Source of the DNA: CAZTLE01 sp964614415
GTDB lineage: Bacteria > Bacteroidota > Bacteroidia > Flavobacteriales > Flavobacteriaceae
Length of the DNA: 61,296 bases
Direction: 5' to 3'
Assembly: GCA_964614415.1 (NCBI GenBank)
Contig: CAZTLE010000003.1
Coordinates: 1 to 61,296, forward strand
The position numbers and the translations under genes were made by a program. Within the stretch, counting starts at the first letter, position 1; each line of letters starts with the position of its first letter. A model generated the notes under the pieces. That model was not told the DNA's origin. It saw only the letters and a list, made by a program, of their open reading frames with translations, and did not search any database. Of the stretch, positions 1-8,450 are shown in pieces.

Positions 1-1
1 G

Positions 2-1090
2 GGGCTTTACCTGGGCAATAGTATCAACCTTCGAAACGGTGAGGATTGGTTGCGACAGCGAAAGCTCATGCAGCCTTCCTTTACAAAGAAAAGCATCGGG
101 AACCTCGTTGGACTCATGAAAGAAGAGATCTATGACTTTATGGAGGAGGTACCCATGGATAAGGAAGTGGATTTTTATGAAATGATGCACAAATTGGTGT
201 TCCGGATAATCATTCGAAGCCTCTTCAGTTCCGGATATGAGATAAAAGAGCTTTTTAAGATTAGTGATTTGCTGCTGGAGGCACAGGAAATGTGTAGTAA
301 GGAAGTAACACAACCCTACATGAAATGGTGGTACGGAATTACAGGCAAGAGAGCAAGGACATTGTCCAACCTCCAGGTAATCCGAGATATGCTCAACGAT
401 CTCATTGAAGCCAGGATCCAATCGGGAGAGAAAAAGGACGACGTCCTTTCAATGCTTCTGGATTCCAAATATGAGGACACCGGAGAAAGCATGGGAAGAG
501 ATGATCTCATTTCCGAAATTCTCTTTCTCATCATTGCAGGTCATGAGACCACAGCCAATTCGCTGTCGTGGAGCATCAGCCTTCTATCGCATCACCAGGA
601 TGAGCGTGAAAAGTTAATCGCCGAAATCACCCAATTGAGCGATAAATTTTTAGACTGGGATGGTTTACTCTCGTCGTCTCATACGATGAACGTGATCAAT
701 GAAAGTATGCGGTTATTCCCGCCGGTATGGGTGCTTGACAGGGCATCCATAGAAGACGACTCCTTTGGTGACTTTAGCTGGAAGGGAAATACTACGTTCA
801 TTTTATACGTCTATGGAATGCATCGCGATGAGGCCAACTGGGATCGCCCGAATGATTTTATACCGGATCGATTTAACCGGGTTGATCTAAGAAAGAAGCC
901 ATTGTATCCCTTTGGTGGTGGCCCTAGGATGTGCCTGGGCAACCATTTCTCTATAGTGGAAATGATTCTGGTTCTACGTATACTTTACAAGAACTACGAT
1001 GTAGCAATGGTACATGATTTTCCGAAACAGGCTCCTTTTGTGACTCTTCGTCCGGACCGCGTCAAGGGAGTACTTTCTCCAAAAGAATAA
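2..1090 (+). CDS. Cytochrome P450, 5' end cut by window edge
   Basis: Heme-thiolate monooxygenase; the reading frame is open from base 2, so the true start lies outside the window. Visible family signatures in order: the I-helix oxygen-binding motif AGHETT, the K-helix ExxR in NESMRLFPP, and the heme-ligand loop FGGGPRMCLGNHF near the C-terminus, whose Cys is the axial iron ligand. Upstream of the first possible internal start, the frame reads a typical P450 helix-C region (W..RKLMQPSF). About 360 residues are present; P450s are usually 400-460, so roughly the first 60-100 residues are missing. The substrate is unknown. The neighbouring lipid genes make a fatty-acid or lipid substrate plausible, but that is inference. 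It converges on the next gene with a 3-base gap. Confidence 0.93.
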   Translation, partial: GLYLGNSINLRNGEDWLRQRKLMQPSFTKKSIGNLVGLMKEEIYDFMEEVPMDKEVDFYEMMHKLVFRIIIRSLFSSGYEIKELFKISDLLLEAQEMCSKEVTQPYMKWWYGITGKRARTLSNLQVIRDMLNDLIEARIQSGEKKDDVLSMLLDSKYEDTGESMGRDDLISEILFLIIAGHETTANSLSWSISLLSHHQDEREKLIAEITQLSDKFLDWDGLLSSSHTMNVINESMRLFPPVWVLDRASIEDDSFGDFSWKGNTTFILYVYGMHRDEANWDRPNDFIPDRFNRVDLRKKPLYPFGGGPRMCLGNHFSIVEMILVLRILYKNYDVAMVHDFPKQAPFVTLRPDRVKGVLSPKE

Positions 1091-1093
1091 GGT

Positions 1094-1993
1094 TTAGATG
1101 CTTCCGGACTCGGTTTCGAGGTGATCCCATTCGATGGGTTTCCAGCCTTTCTCCAGGATGTGATAACGAAAGACTTTTTCTCGCTCGCTGAGGAAATTCC
1201 CCTGCTTCCAGGTAGCCACCTCATCACTTCCGTAGGGAGTGTATAGATTGCCATTGTTGTCCTCATCGGTTTGTTCCAGTACTACCGTATTTACGCCGAG
1301 TAGCTCTTTACAGGCAGCCGAAAGATGTATGTCCTCTCCGGTTTGGAAGGTCGCAGGCCAAACAGACCAATAGGCACTAAGCCATTCCCGCTGAAAGAAA
1401 TAGCTGTTGCATCCATAGTCCACCCGTGTATCCTTTTCGCAGTAATTGACCGTCTTCACTCCTTTGGGAACACCTACATAATGCTTAAATGACCCTCTGA
1501 GACTGAATTTTTCAGGTTGAAAATTGTTCTTAGGTATGATCCTGCCGGTACAGGCTATAATAGAATTGAGCTCTTCACATTTTTGAGTACAGTTTTCCAA
1601 CCACTTTCGGCCGGGAATAATGTCATCATCAATAAGCCAAACAAACTTTGTGGTGCAATTGATAGCCAATGAAAAGCGCCCGAAGTATTTCAGATTCTTT
1701 TCAGATCGCAACACGTTAATATAAGGAAGCGCATTTTTATACTTATCTATGATATTGGCAATTTCTATGTGATCTTCATAGTGAATGATCCATAGTTCTT
1801 TAGGCACAACCGACTGATTAATGATACTCACCAGTTGTTCTTCCAGATGAGGTCGTTTCCAAATATTGAATACCACGGTCACATCGACGACCTCCTTGTT
1901 CTCAAACTTCTCTATCACTTCACTATCGAAGTTCTTCTTCCGTTTCTTCAAAAAGAAATTAAAGATTATGCTAATTATCTTGAAGATGGTCAT
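1094..1993 (-). CDS. GT-A-like glycosyltransferase, paralogue 1
   Basis: A 299-residue protein resembling family 2 (GT-A fold) glycosyltransferases. After a short hydrophobic and Lys-rich N-terminus comes a beta-strand entry (VDVTVVFNIWKRP), then a DDD cluster in WLIDDDIIPG that fits the metal/nucleotide-sugar DxD site, and a conserved C-terminal half (DYGCNSYFF, EWLSAYWS). It is clearly paralogous over its whole length to the gene at 10228-11103, which lies in the opposite orientation. The two bracket the lipid genes between them. Donor and acceptor are unknown. The N-terminal hydrophobic stretch could make it membrane-associated. It is transcribed away from the divergent fatty-acid hydroxylase gene; I see no convincing promoter in the 196-base gap. 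Confidence 0.75.
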   Translation of the reverse strand: MTIFKIISIIFNFFLKKRKKNFDSEVIEKFENKEVVDVTVVFNIWKRPHLEEQLVSIINQSVVPKELWIIHYEDHIEIANIIDKYKNALPYINVLRSEKNLKYFGRFSLAINCTTKFVWLIDDDIIPGRKWLENCTQKCEELNSIIACTGRIIPKNNFQPEKFSLRGSFKHYVGVPKGVKTVNYCEKDTRVDYGCNSYFFQREWLSAYWSVWPATFQTGEDIHLSAACKELLGVNTVVLEQTDEDNNGNLYTPYGSDEVATWKQGNFLSEREKVFRYHILEKGWKPIEWDHLETESGSI

Positions 1994-2189
1994 TTGTTCC
2001 TGTTTTTTATAAAGTCTTCATAAAATTTAAAACAGGGGAGCATTTTTCACAACAATAGATTTTTATTTTTCGAACAGTTGTGTTAATTTTATGAATTCCT
2101 CCCCGAAATAGTTTCATAAAATTATTCTGACGCTACGTATTTGCATTGTCAAGTGTGTAGTTCGTTAACCTACTTAATGCTATTGCGTG

Positions 2190-2999
2190 ATGGAGTTTGT
2201 ATTCAAATATATCCAAACTTTTGTTGATTACTATTCCAAATTTCTAATATTTACGATTCCATTTTTCGTGGTTCTGTATATTCTGTTCAAGGAATACTTC
2301 AAACCCGTTAAGATTCAACAGAAGGAACTTAGTAAGAAAGACTTGCAGCGAGAGGTATTCTATTCGATCGCGTCGATATCGGTTATATCACTGGTTGTTT
2401 ACCTCACCCTATTCGGTCCGCTAACACCATACACAAAGATCTATTTCGATTTTAATGAGTACCCGGTCTGGTACTACATTATTTGTTTCCCCGTCATGAT
2501 GATAATCCATGAAACGTACTACTATTGGATTCACCGTTTTATGCATCTGCCTAAGATTTTCGATTGGGTACATAAGGTACATCATAAGTCAACCAACCCT
2601 TCACCCTGGTCGGCCTACTCGTTTAGTCCGATCGAGGCAATATTTGAGATTGGTATTCTACCGATTCTCGCATTTTTAATGCCACTCCATATAAGCGCTT
2701 TGAGTGTTTATCTGGTGATTCAAATTTCGTTTGCGGTGTACGGCCATAGTGGATTTGATTTTGCTCCCAAAGGTTTCTATAAACATTGGTTAGGCAAATG
2801 GCTCAACACCTCTCTGCATCACAATTTGCATCACGATAGCAGAAGTCTGGAAAATTATGGAAAAGGATACAGTTACGGCTTCTACTTCACTATTTGGGAT
2901 CGCATAATGGGAACCATGGACCCCGATTATGATGAGTTATTTTCCGAATTGGAAGAACGTAGAGCACAAAAAAAGAAAAAGAAAAAGGAAAAGAAATAG
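2190..2999 (+). CDS. Sterol desaturase / fatty acid hydroxylase family membrane protein
   Basis: Integral-membrane di-iron oxygenase of the fatty-acid hydroxylase superfamily. Several hydrophobic segments precede the histidine clusters HETYYYWIHRFMH, HKVHHKS and HHNLHHD, which supply the eight or so iron ligands. In related families the enzyme hydroxylates acyl chains, sterols or sphingoid bases. The next gene encodes an alpha-oxoamine synthase, so hydroxylation of a sphingoid or sulfonolipid base is an attractive but unproven role. I chose ATG at 2190 rather than the GTG three bases earlier. The C-terminus is a run of lysines and glutamates, probably a cytoplasmic tail. Confidence 0.88.
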   Translation: MEFVFKYIQTFVDYYSKFLIFTIPFFVVLYILFKEYFKPVKIQQKELSKKDLQREVFYSIASISVISLVVYLTLFGPLTPYTKIYFDFNEYPVWYYIICFPVMMIIHETYYYWIHRFMHLPKIFDWVHKVHHKSTNPSPWSAYSFSPIEAIFEIGILPILAFLMPLHISALSVYLVIQISFAVYGHSGFDFAPKGFYKHWLGKWLNTSLHHNLHHDSRSLENYGKGYSYGFYFTIWDRIMGTMDPDYDELFSELEERRAQKKKKKKEKK

Positions 3000-3097
3000 T
3001 TCTATTGAACAAATAGCATTGTATCAGGAACCCCCTCCTTCCCCCGACCTGGTATTGATAGCGAACAAATTTTATTAATTACTTAACCAGAATTGTT

Positions 3098-4336
3098 ATG
3101 TTAAAGATCAGTTCTAATCTCAAGGACGTTATTACCAAAACTCGTAAGCAAGGGCTCTATGAAAAGGCTGGAGAGTTCTATGATTTGGCCAATGTCACTG
3201 CAGAAAAAGGAAGCCTCACCTACTTTAGAGAAGTCATTTCGACCCAGGACAGGGTTACGACTATATACGATAAACGCACCCGGAGCACAAAGGATATGCT
3301 CATGTTCGGCTCTAACAACTACCTGAACCTGGCAAATCATCCTCTCGTTTTTGAGACTATAGAACGGGACGTTCGAAAATACGGAACAGGAATTGGAGGG
3401 CCTCCCATACTCAATGGCTATACAAAGCTGCATCGCCAGCTGGAAGACAAACTGTCCGAAATAAAGCAATGTGAGTCCACGCTCCTCTATTCCAGCGGGT
3501 ACTCGGCGAATCTGGCAATTCCGGTTACACTTCACTCCAAAGGAGATGTATTTCTGTATGACGAATTGAGTCATGCTTCTCTTATTGACGGTCTGAATAA
3601 AACGACCGGACCCAAAAGGCAGTTCAAACACAATTCACCGGAAGATCTTCAACACAAGATCGATAACCTCACTATGGACTATAAGGACCTGTTCGTAGGT
3701 GTGGAGGGGATTTATTCCATGGATGGCGATTCGGCGCCGCTCTCAGGATTCGTTGAAGTAGCCAAAAAGAACAACGCCATCCTAATTTTGGATGATGCGC
3801 ACGGTCTGGGAACCGCCGGAAAAACCGGTAAGGGTACTGCAGAAATGTACGATGTTGAAGGGGATATCGACATTACTCTTGGTACATTCAGCAAGAGTCT
3901 GGCTATGTCCGGAGGCTTTATTTCCAGTACAAAGGAGATCATTAATTACTTCCGCTATTTTTCGCGCCCCTTCCTGTTCAGTGCCTCTATGCCGATCGTG
4001 AATGTATCGGGCGTTTTGGCCGGATTACAAATCATCGAATCGGAACCCGAGCGGATGGCGAAGCTTAAGGAAAATGTGAAATACGCTCATGAGTTATTGA
4101 GCCATTTTGATGTGGTTACCCCACCTGAAGCCGGTATCCTTTCCATTCGCATCCCGGAGGAGACCAATATCAGGGAATTAAACGGTAAGATCCATGATCA
4201 TGGAATCTTCCTGAACACTATTGAATATCCCGCTGTTCCGGTTGAGGAACAACGGATCCGGATCAGTTTTATGACCAATCATACCCGGCAGGATATTGAT
4301 TACCTGGCCGGAGTACTGGAAAAATTAATCGGATAA
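3098..4336 (+). CDS. Alpha-oxoamine synthase (PLP), sphingolipid/sulfonolipid-type acyltransferase
   Basis: PLP-dependent class II aminotransferase-fold enzyme of the group that includes serine palmitoyltransferase, BioF, KBL and cysteate acyltransferase. These condense an acyl thioester with an amino acid, with loss of CO2. Visible signatures: FGSNNYLNLANHP near the N-terminus, the Gly-rich TGIGGPPILNGYTKLH, the LDDAHGLGTAG loop and the PLP-lysine region TFSKSLAMSGG. It is 412 residues, normal for the family. An N-terminal extension of about 50 residues before the core is more typical of the serine palmitoyltransferase-like members than of BioF. There are no bio genes nearby, but there are lipid hydroxylase, desaturase and acyltransferase-like genes, favouring a sphingolipid or sulfonolipid role. 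The amino-acid substrate cannot be read from sequence alone. Confidence 0.85.
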   Translation: MLKISSNLKDVITKTRKQGLYEKAGEFYDLANVTAEKGSLTYFREVISTQDRVTTIYDKRTRSTKDMLMFGSNNYLNLANHPLVFETIERDVRKYGTGIGGPPILNGYTKLHRQLEDKLSEIKQCESTLLYSSGYSANLAIPVTLHSKGDVFLYDELSHASLIDGLNKTTGPKRQFKHNSPEDLQHKIDNLTMDYKDLFVGVEGIYSMDGDSAPLSGFVEVAKKNNAILILDDAHGLGTAGKTGKGTAEMYDVEGDIDITLGTFSKSLAMSGGFISSTKEIINYFRYFSRPFLFSASMPIVNVSGVLAGLQIIESEPERMAKLKENVKYAHELLSHFDVVTPPEAGILSIRIPEETNIRELNGKIHDHGIFLNTIEYPAVPVEEQRIRISFMTNHTRQDIDYLAGVLEKLIG

Positions 4337-4338
4337 GT

Positions 4339-5547
4339 ATGAGACGCTTCTTTGTCCTTTTATTATTGGTTCCACTCGGACTGTTTTCGAATGACATACG
4401 GTTATCGGAGGCCTCCACCGTGAGTATACTCACCTATGGCCCTGGCGATTATACCTATCAGGCATTTGGACATACTGCTATCCGGGTATGGGATCCAACA
4501 CAGGACTTCGATGTTATCTTCAATTTTGGAACATTCAACTTTGAGGATGAAGGTTTCTATTTGAAATTTATCAGGGGAGACCTCAATTATTATTTGTCTA
4601 CGGAAGGCCCAACACCTGCCCTGGTGGCTTACTATAAGAAAAAATCGAGAACGCTTGTTGAACAGGTGTTGGATTTAAACCTTCTTGAAAGACAATCAAT
4701 ACTGGATGACCTGGTGTACCGCCTGAACGGCGAAAACAAGTATGCGTACCGGTTTATAGATCAGAATTGCACAACCAAGACGGCCGATCTTATCAATGAC
4801 ATTATCCTGGCCACACAGGCTGCTCACAGCAGTAAATTGAGGCATCCGGCGCTCATTGCAAGGTCTGAAGTGAACAGCTTCCTGAAACCGGATCCTTTGT
4901 TGACACTTGGAATAAATATCGTTTTTGGAGTGAAGACGGATGCCGCCATTGAGGATTGTACTTTCCTCCCTACCCACTTGTACGACAGTTTGAATGAAGC
5001 CATGTACAATGGGAAGCCTTTGGTAAAAAAGGTCAATGTGCTAAGCGGATCGATTGATCAACTTTATGCTTCGGCGATCGTTGAAAGGAACACCGGCAGT
5101 ACATTGCTGATCCTGATAGGTCTGGGATTGTTGATCGCCATCTCCCTTTACTTTTATACTAAGAAATCGAGATCCATTCTGGCTAATGTATTCTGCATTG
5201 TACTGGGCCTTACAGGTCTGGTGTTGGGGTATATCTGGATCATTTCGGCCCACACCGAAACATACTGGAACCATCACTTACTGTTATTCAATCCATTGTG
5301 GGTATTGTTGCCGTTCCTAAAAAACAGGCGGCTTCTGAAGCTGATTCTGGTAGCGCTTGCACTCTCGATCATCGCATATGTTATCATTGCTTTGTTCGAC
5401 TCCTCGTATGCAAGTCTTTTCATGTTGTTGTTCCTGTTGGCCATCGTGCTCTTTGAAGTGATGGTCCTTTACTTTTCATATAGAAAACTATCAACTGTTC
5501 ATAATACTGTTTCTAACACTAACCTCAAACAAACCATCGTAAAATGA
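4339..5547 (+). CDS. DUF4105 protein, Lnb-like lipoprotein N-acyltransferase candidate
   Basis: A signal peptide (MRRFFVLLLLVPLGLF) is followed by a roughly 220-residue extracytoplasmic DUF4105 domain and then about five hydrophobic segments in the C-terminal 170 residues. The domain carries the two family hallmarks: a histidine in FGHTAIRVW and a cysteine in QNCTT. They are spaced as in the Cys/His pair proposed for Lnb-type lipoprotein N-acyltransferases and other NlpC/P60-like transferases. The likely role is acyl transfer on a lipoprotein or lipid at the periplasmic face of the inner membrane. It begins 2 bases after the oxoamine synthase stop and overlaps the next gene by ATGA, so the two are probably translationally coupled. 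The domain call is firm; the reaction is inference. Confidence 0.8.
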   Translation: MRRFFVLLLLVPLGLFSNDIRLSEASTVSILTYGPGDYTYQAFGHTAIRVWDPTQDFDVIFNFGTFNFEDEGFYLKFIRGDLNYYLSTEGPTPALVAYYKKKSRTLVEQVLDLNLLERQSILDDLVYRLNGENKYAYRFIDQNCTTKTADLINDIILATQAAHSSKLRHPALIARSEVNSFLKPDPLLTLGINIVFGVKTDAAIEDCTFLPTHLYDSLNEAMYNGKPLVKKVNVLSGSIDQLYASAIVERNTGSTLLILIGLGLLIAISLYFYTKKSRSILANVFCIVLGLTGLVLGYIWIISAHTETYWNHHLLLFNPLWVLLPFLKNRRLLKLILVALALSIIAYVIIALFDSSYASLFMLLFLLAIVLFEVMVLYFSYRKLSTVHNTVSNTNLKQTIVK

Positions 5548-6278
5548 CAGATCCAAGACAGGTACCTTTATTTAGTACCGAACATTACATCTTAATGCTG
5601 GCTACACTGGCAACTACCGTAATAGGATATTTCCTTCTGAAGAAATACTATCCCAAATACGGAAAGCGCTTTGCCTGGATATTTTTAATCTTCTTTATTG
5701 CCAAGTCGATTTACTTCTACGTTTTTGGAGTGATCATGGCAGACGTTGCCTGGTACGAGAATCTTCCTATTCAAATGTGCGATATAAGCGCCCTGCTTTG
5801 TGCCGTAGTGCTTATTAATAAGAACCAAAAGATTTTTGAATATCTACTATTCTACGGTTCGTTGGGTGCCGTGAACGCTCTCATGACGCCACTATTCATT
5901 CATGGTACGCATATCGTGTTGAAAGTGGACTATATGATTCAGCATGCTATCATTTTTGTGGTCCCGATATTCCTCATGTTCAACCAGGGGATGCAGATCA
6001 AGCGCTACTCTGTCTTTAGAGCTTCTGTAATTATGCTGTGCTTCCTGGTCATCCCTGCCCACATTATCAACATGATCGGTGGAACTAATTATATCTACAC
6101 TATGGCGCCTCCGTTTGAGGACCACCCCCTGATTATTGGAGAATGGCCCTGGTACTACCTGGGATTCATCGGTGTTGGACTGGTGGGAGCCTTCCTGATC
6201 CTTTTTGCTGTAAAGCTGTTTTACCCAAAAGGTTATAACAAAGATGCCAAAGACAGAATGTGGTCTTTGCAAGTGTAA
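5544..6278 (+). CDS. TMEM164/YwaF-like multi-pass membrane protein
   Basis: A 244-residue protein with about seven predicted membrane helices and almost no soluble part. It contains LPIQMCDIS around residue 75-83, which matches the LPxxxCxxS block of the YwaF (TIGR02206)/TMEM164 family. In the eukaryotic relative TMEM164, the equivalent Cys has been proposed as the acyl-carrying residue of a phospholipid acyltransferase. A conserved-looking QH pair sits near the middle of the protein. The start overlaps the DUF4105 stop (ATGA), and the desaturase follows 18 bases later. An acyl-transfer role beside an Lnb-like gene is plausible, but no bacterial function can be read directly. Confidence 0.7.
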   Translation: MTDPRQVPLFSTEHYILMLATLATTVIGYFLLKKYYPKYGKRFAWIFLIFFIAKSIYFYVFGVIMADVAWYENLPIQMCDISALLCAVVLINKNQKIFEYLLFYGSLGAVNALMTPLFIHGTHIVLKVDYMIQHAIIFVVPIFLMFNQGMQIKRYSVFRASVIMLCFLVIPAHIINMIGGTNYIYTMAPPFEDHPLIIGEWPWYYLGFIGVGLVGAFLILFAVKLFYPKGYNKDAKDRMWSLQV

Positions 6279-6296
6279 AATCAAAAAACTATCACG

Positions 6297-7385
6297 GTGT
6301 TATCATATAAACAAAACAGAGACAATTCCTCATTTCAACGAGTCCTATCCAAAAGGATCAGTGACTATTTTCAGGACAACAACATTTCCAGAAAATCGAA
6401 TGCCGCCATGTGGTTTAAAACGCTACTGTTCTTATCACTTTTTGCGGTGTTGTACTTTGTGCCATACTTTATTGAACTCTCCCCGGTTTGGTTCCTCGTC
6501 AATCAATTTTTCGTGGGCGTTTTTATGATCTTAAGTGCCTTAAACATAGGTCATGATGCCATGCACAATGCGTTCTCAAAGAATGATAAGGTGAACTATG
6601 CCATGGGACTTATTTTCAATTTGAGCGGATCGAACTCGTACGTCTGGAAGATGATGCACGATATTCATCATCGCTACCCGAATATTCATGGGTATGACAA
6701 TGATATCTCACATCAGAATATCATTCGAATGTCGCCTTATGAGAAGAAATTCTGGTTTCACAGATACCAACATATTTATGTGTTTGTGATCGCATTATTT
6801 ACTTCTTTTGACTATGTCTTCTATAAGGACTACGCAAACTTCTATACCCGAAAGATCGGTAATGTAGAACTTCCGAAACACAAGCTTCGGGAGCATATTA
6901 TCCTGTTTGCCAGCAAAGCCATTCATTTCACCGTTTTCCTGGTGTTGCCGTTTCTTTATTTTCAGCAAAGCATACTGCTCATTTTGGCAGGTTGGGTGTT
7001 GCTGCATGTGGCTGGAGGATATCTTCTCTATTTCATCTTTACACCGGCTCACCTTGTGAATGATGTGGATTTTTGCAGTCCGGGTGAGAACGCCAATATC
7101 GATAACTCATGGTCCGAACACCAGATGTACACGACCTGTAACTACGGAAGTACCCCGTTTATGAATTTCTTCTTTGGCGGACTGAACCATCAGATAGAAC
7201 ACCATCTTTTTCCCGGCATTTGCCATATACACTATCCGAAGATCTCGAAAATCGTTAGGGCTACCGCGAAGGAGTTTGACCTTCCGTACTGGGAGTTCAG
7301 CTCATTTCGGGAAACGCTGGGCAAGAACCTGGAATTCCTCTATAAAATGGGACATCAGCCGGAACTAAAACCATCGACATCTTGA
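6297..7385 (+). CDS. Membrane fatty acid desaturase, front-end-like
   Basis: Acyl desaturase with the three histidine boxes of the membrane di-iron family: HDAMHN, HDIHH (followed by RYPNIHGYDND) and QIEHH in NHQIEHHLFPG. The Q at the start of the third box and the spacing are those of front-end (delta-5/delta-6-like) desaturases, but there is no fused cytochrome b5 domain. Four or so hydrophobic segments surround the boxes. The likely start is GTG at 6297. The protein would insert a double bond in an acyl chain at the cytoplasmic membrane. Its stop overlaps a possible TTG start of the next gene. The regiospecificity is not readable. Confidence 0.88.
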   Translation: MLSYKQNRDNSSFQRVLSKRISDYFQDNNISRKSNAAMWFKTLLFLSLFAVLYFVPYFIELSPVWFLVNQFFVGVFMILSALNIGHDAMHNAFSKNDKVNYAMGLIFNLSGSNSYVWKMMHDIHHRYPNIHGYDNDISHQNIIRMSPYEKKFWFHRYQHIYVFVIALFTSFDYVFYKDYANFYTRKIGNVELPKHKLREHIILFASKAIHFTVFLVLPFLYFQQSILLILAGWVLLHVAGGYLLYFIFTPAHLVNDVDFCSPGENANIDNSWSEHQMYTTCNYGSTPFMNFFFGGLNHQIEHHLFPGICHIHYPKISKIVRATAKEFDLPYWEFSSFRETLGKNLEFLYKMGHQPELKPSTS

Positions 7386-7411
7386 AACAGCTATTTTGGC
7401 ATTTTCCGGAC

Positions 7412-8440
7412 ATGTATCGCTTTAATCGGTTCCTAAAACCGATGGTACGCCCTGTGCATTTACCCGGGTATGACTATACGGAAATGTCAAACTGGTTGAT
7501 CCATCCTGAACAATTCGATTTAGGAACAAAATATGCCACAAAATACCCCGCTATTTCAGAATTCAACACGGAGGAAAAACCCATAGACCTGTTCTTTGTT
7601 CATCGCACGACCATGCATTCAAAGCTGCGCTGGAATTCTCAACATTCTGGCCGGGTGTCAAGGGAGCGAATCATGAGAACATCGGTCCTACCCATTATCA
7701 ATGCTTTTTCAGAAGAATGTACCATTTATGTCCCCATGTACAAGCAGGCCACCTTATACTCTTTCTTCGAAGAATCGGAATACAGCAAAACAGCTCTAAA
7801 CACAGCCTATGAAGATGTAAGAGAGGCCTTTCTGCAGTACCTGCGCGAGGGTGATGCACGAAAACCCCTGGTATTGGCCGGTCATAGTCAGGGAGCGTGT
7901 CACATAGCAAGGCTTATTAAAGAGGTTTGCGAACCCGATGACGCTCTGTTTAGTCGAATACTCATGGTATACCTGGTGGGCTGGCCTATAGAGAATGACT
8001 ATTTCAATCGGCTTAAACCTGTCCGCCATTCGCTTGAAACAGGAGGTTATGTTTCCTGGTGTACGTTCGGTATGGGAGGATATCCTCCTTACTTCCCGGA
8101 GATGTTCAGAAATACCACATGTACAAACCCCGTAACATGGTCTTTGAATACAGACAATCCCGGCACACAGGACCAACACCTGGGTGGTATTACTTACGAT
8201 CTGAAACAAATACGAAAACGGGCACTGACCTGTCAGGTAAGTAACAACGTACTGCAGATCTCACATCCCAATGCGGCGGGTTTCCCTTGTATTCCTAAGC
8301 GGGACTTTGTGAAAGTTGACTTTCATCTTTTTCACAACGATATCAAGTTCAATTTTAAAGCACGCTGGAAAGAACATCAACGGAGGGACGGAATAAGTAA
8401 AGAAAACAATCGGCAAACCTCACTTTCTAAAAGCTCATAA
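7412..8440 (+). CDS. DUF3089-family alpha/beta hydrolase
   Basis: Serine hydrolase-like protein of the DUF3089 group. The N-terminal half contains the family's PIDLFFVHRTTM strand. The nucleophile elbow is GHSQG in VLAGHSQGACH, with the Ser as probable nucleophile. Candidate acid and His residues lie in the C-terminal third, near the stretch LQISHPNAAGF. There is no signal peptide. I give the ATG at 7412, but an in-frame TTG at 7382 overlapping the upstream stop (TTGA) would add ten residues and couple it to the desaturase. A lipid- or ester-hydrolysing role is inferred from the context. Confidence 0.72.
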   Translation: MYRFNRFLKPMVRPVHLPGYDYTEMSNWLIHPEQFDLGTKYATKYPAISEFNTEEKPIDLFFVHRTTMHSKLRWNSQHSGRVSRERIMRTSVLPIINAFSEECTIYVPMYKQATLYSFFEESEYSKTALNTAYEDVREAFLQYLREGDARKPLVLAGHSQGACHIARLIKEVCEPDDALFSRILMVYLVGWPIENDYFNRLKPVRHSLETGGYVSWCTFGMGGYPPYFPEMFRNTTCTNPVTWSLNTDNPGTQDQHLGGITYDLKQIRKRALTCQVSNNVLQISHPNAAGFPCIPKRDFVKVDFHLFHNDIKFNFKARWKEHQRRDGISKENNRQTSLSKSS

Positions 8441-8450
8441 AACAAACACA

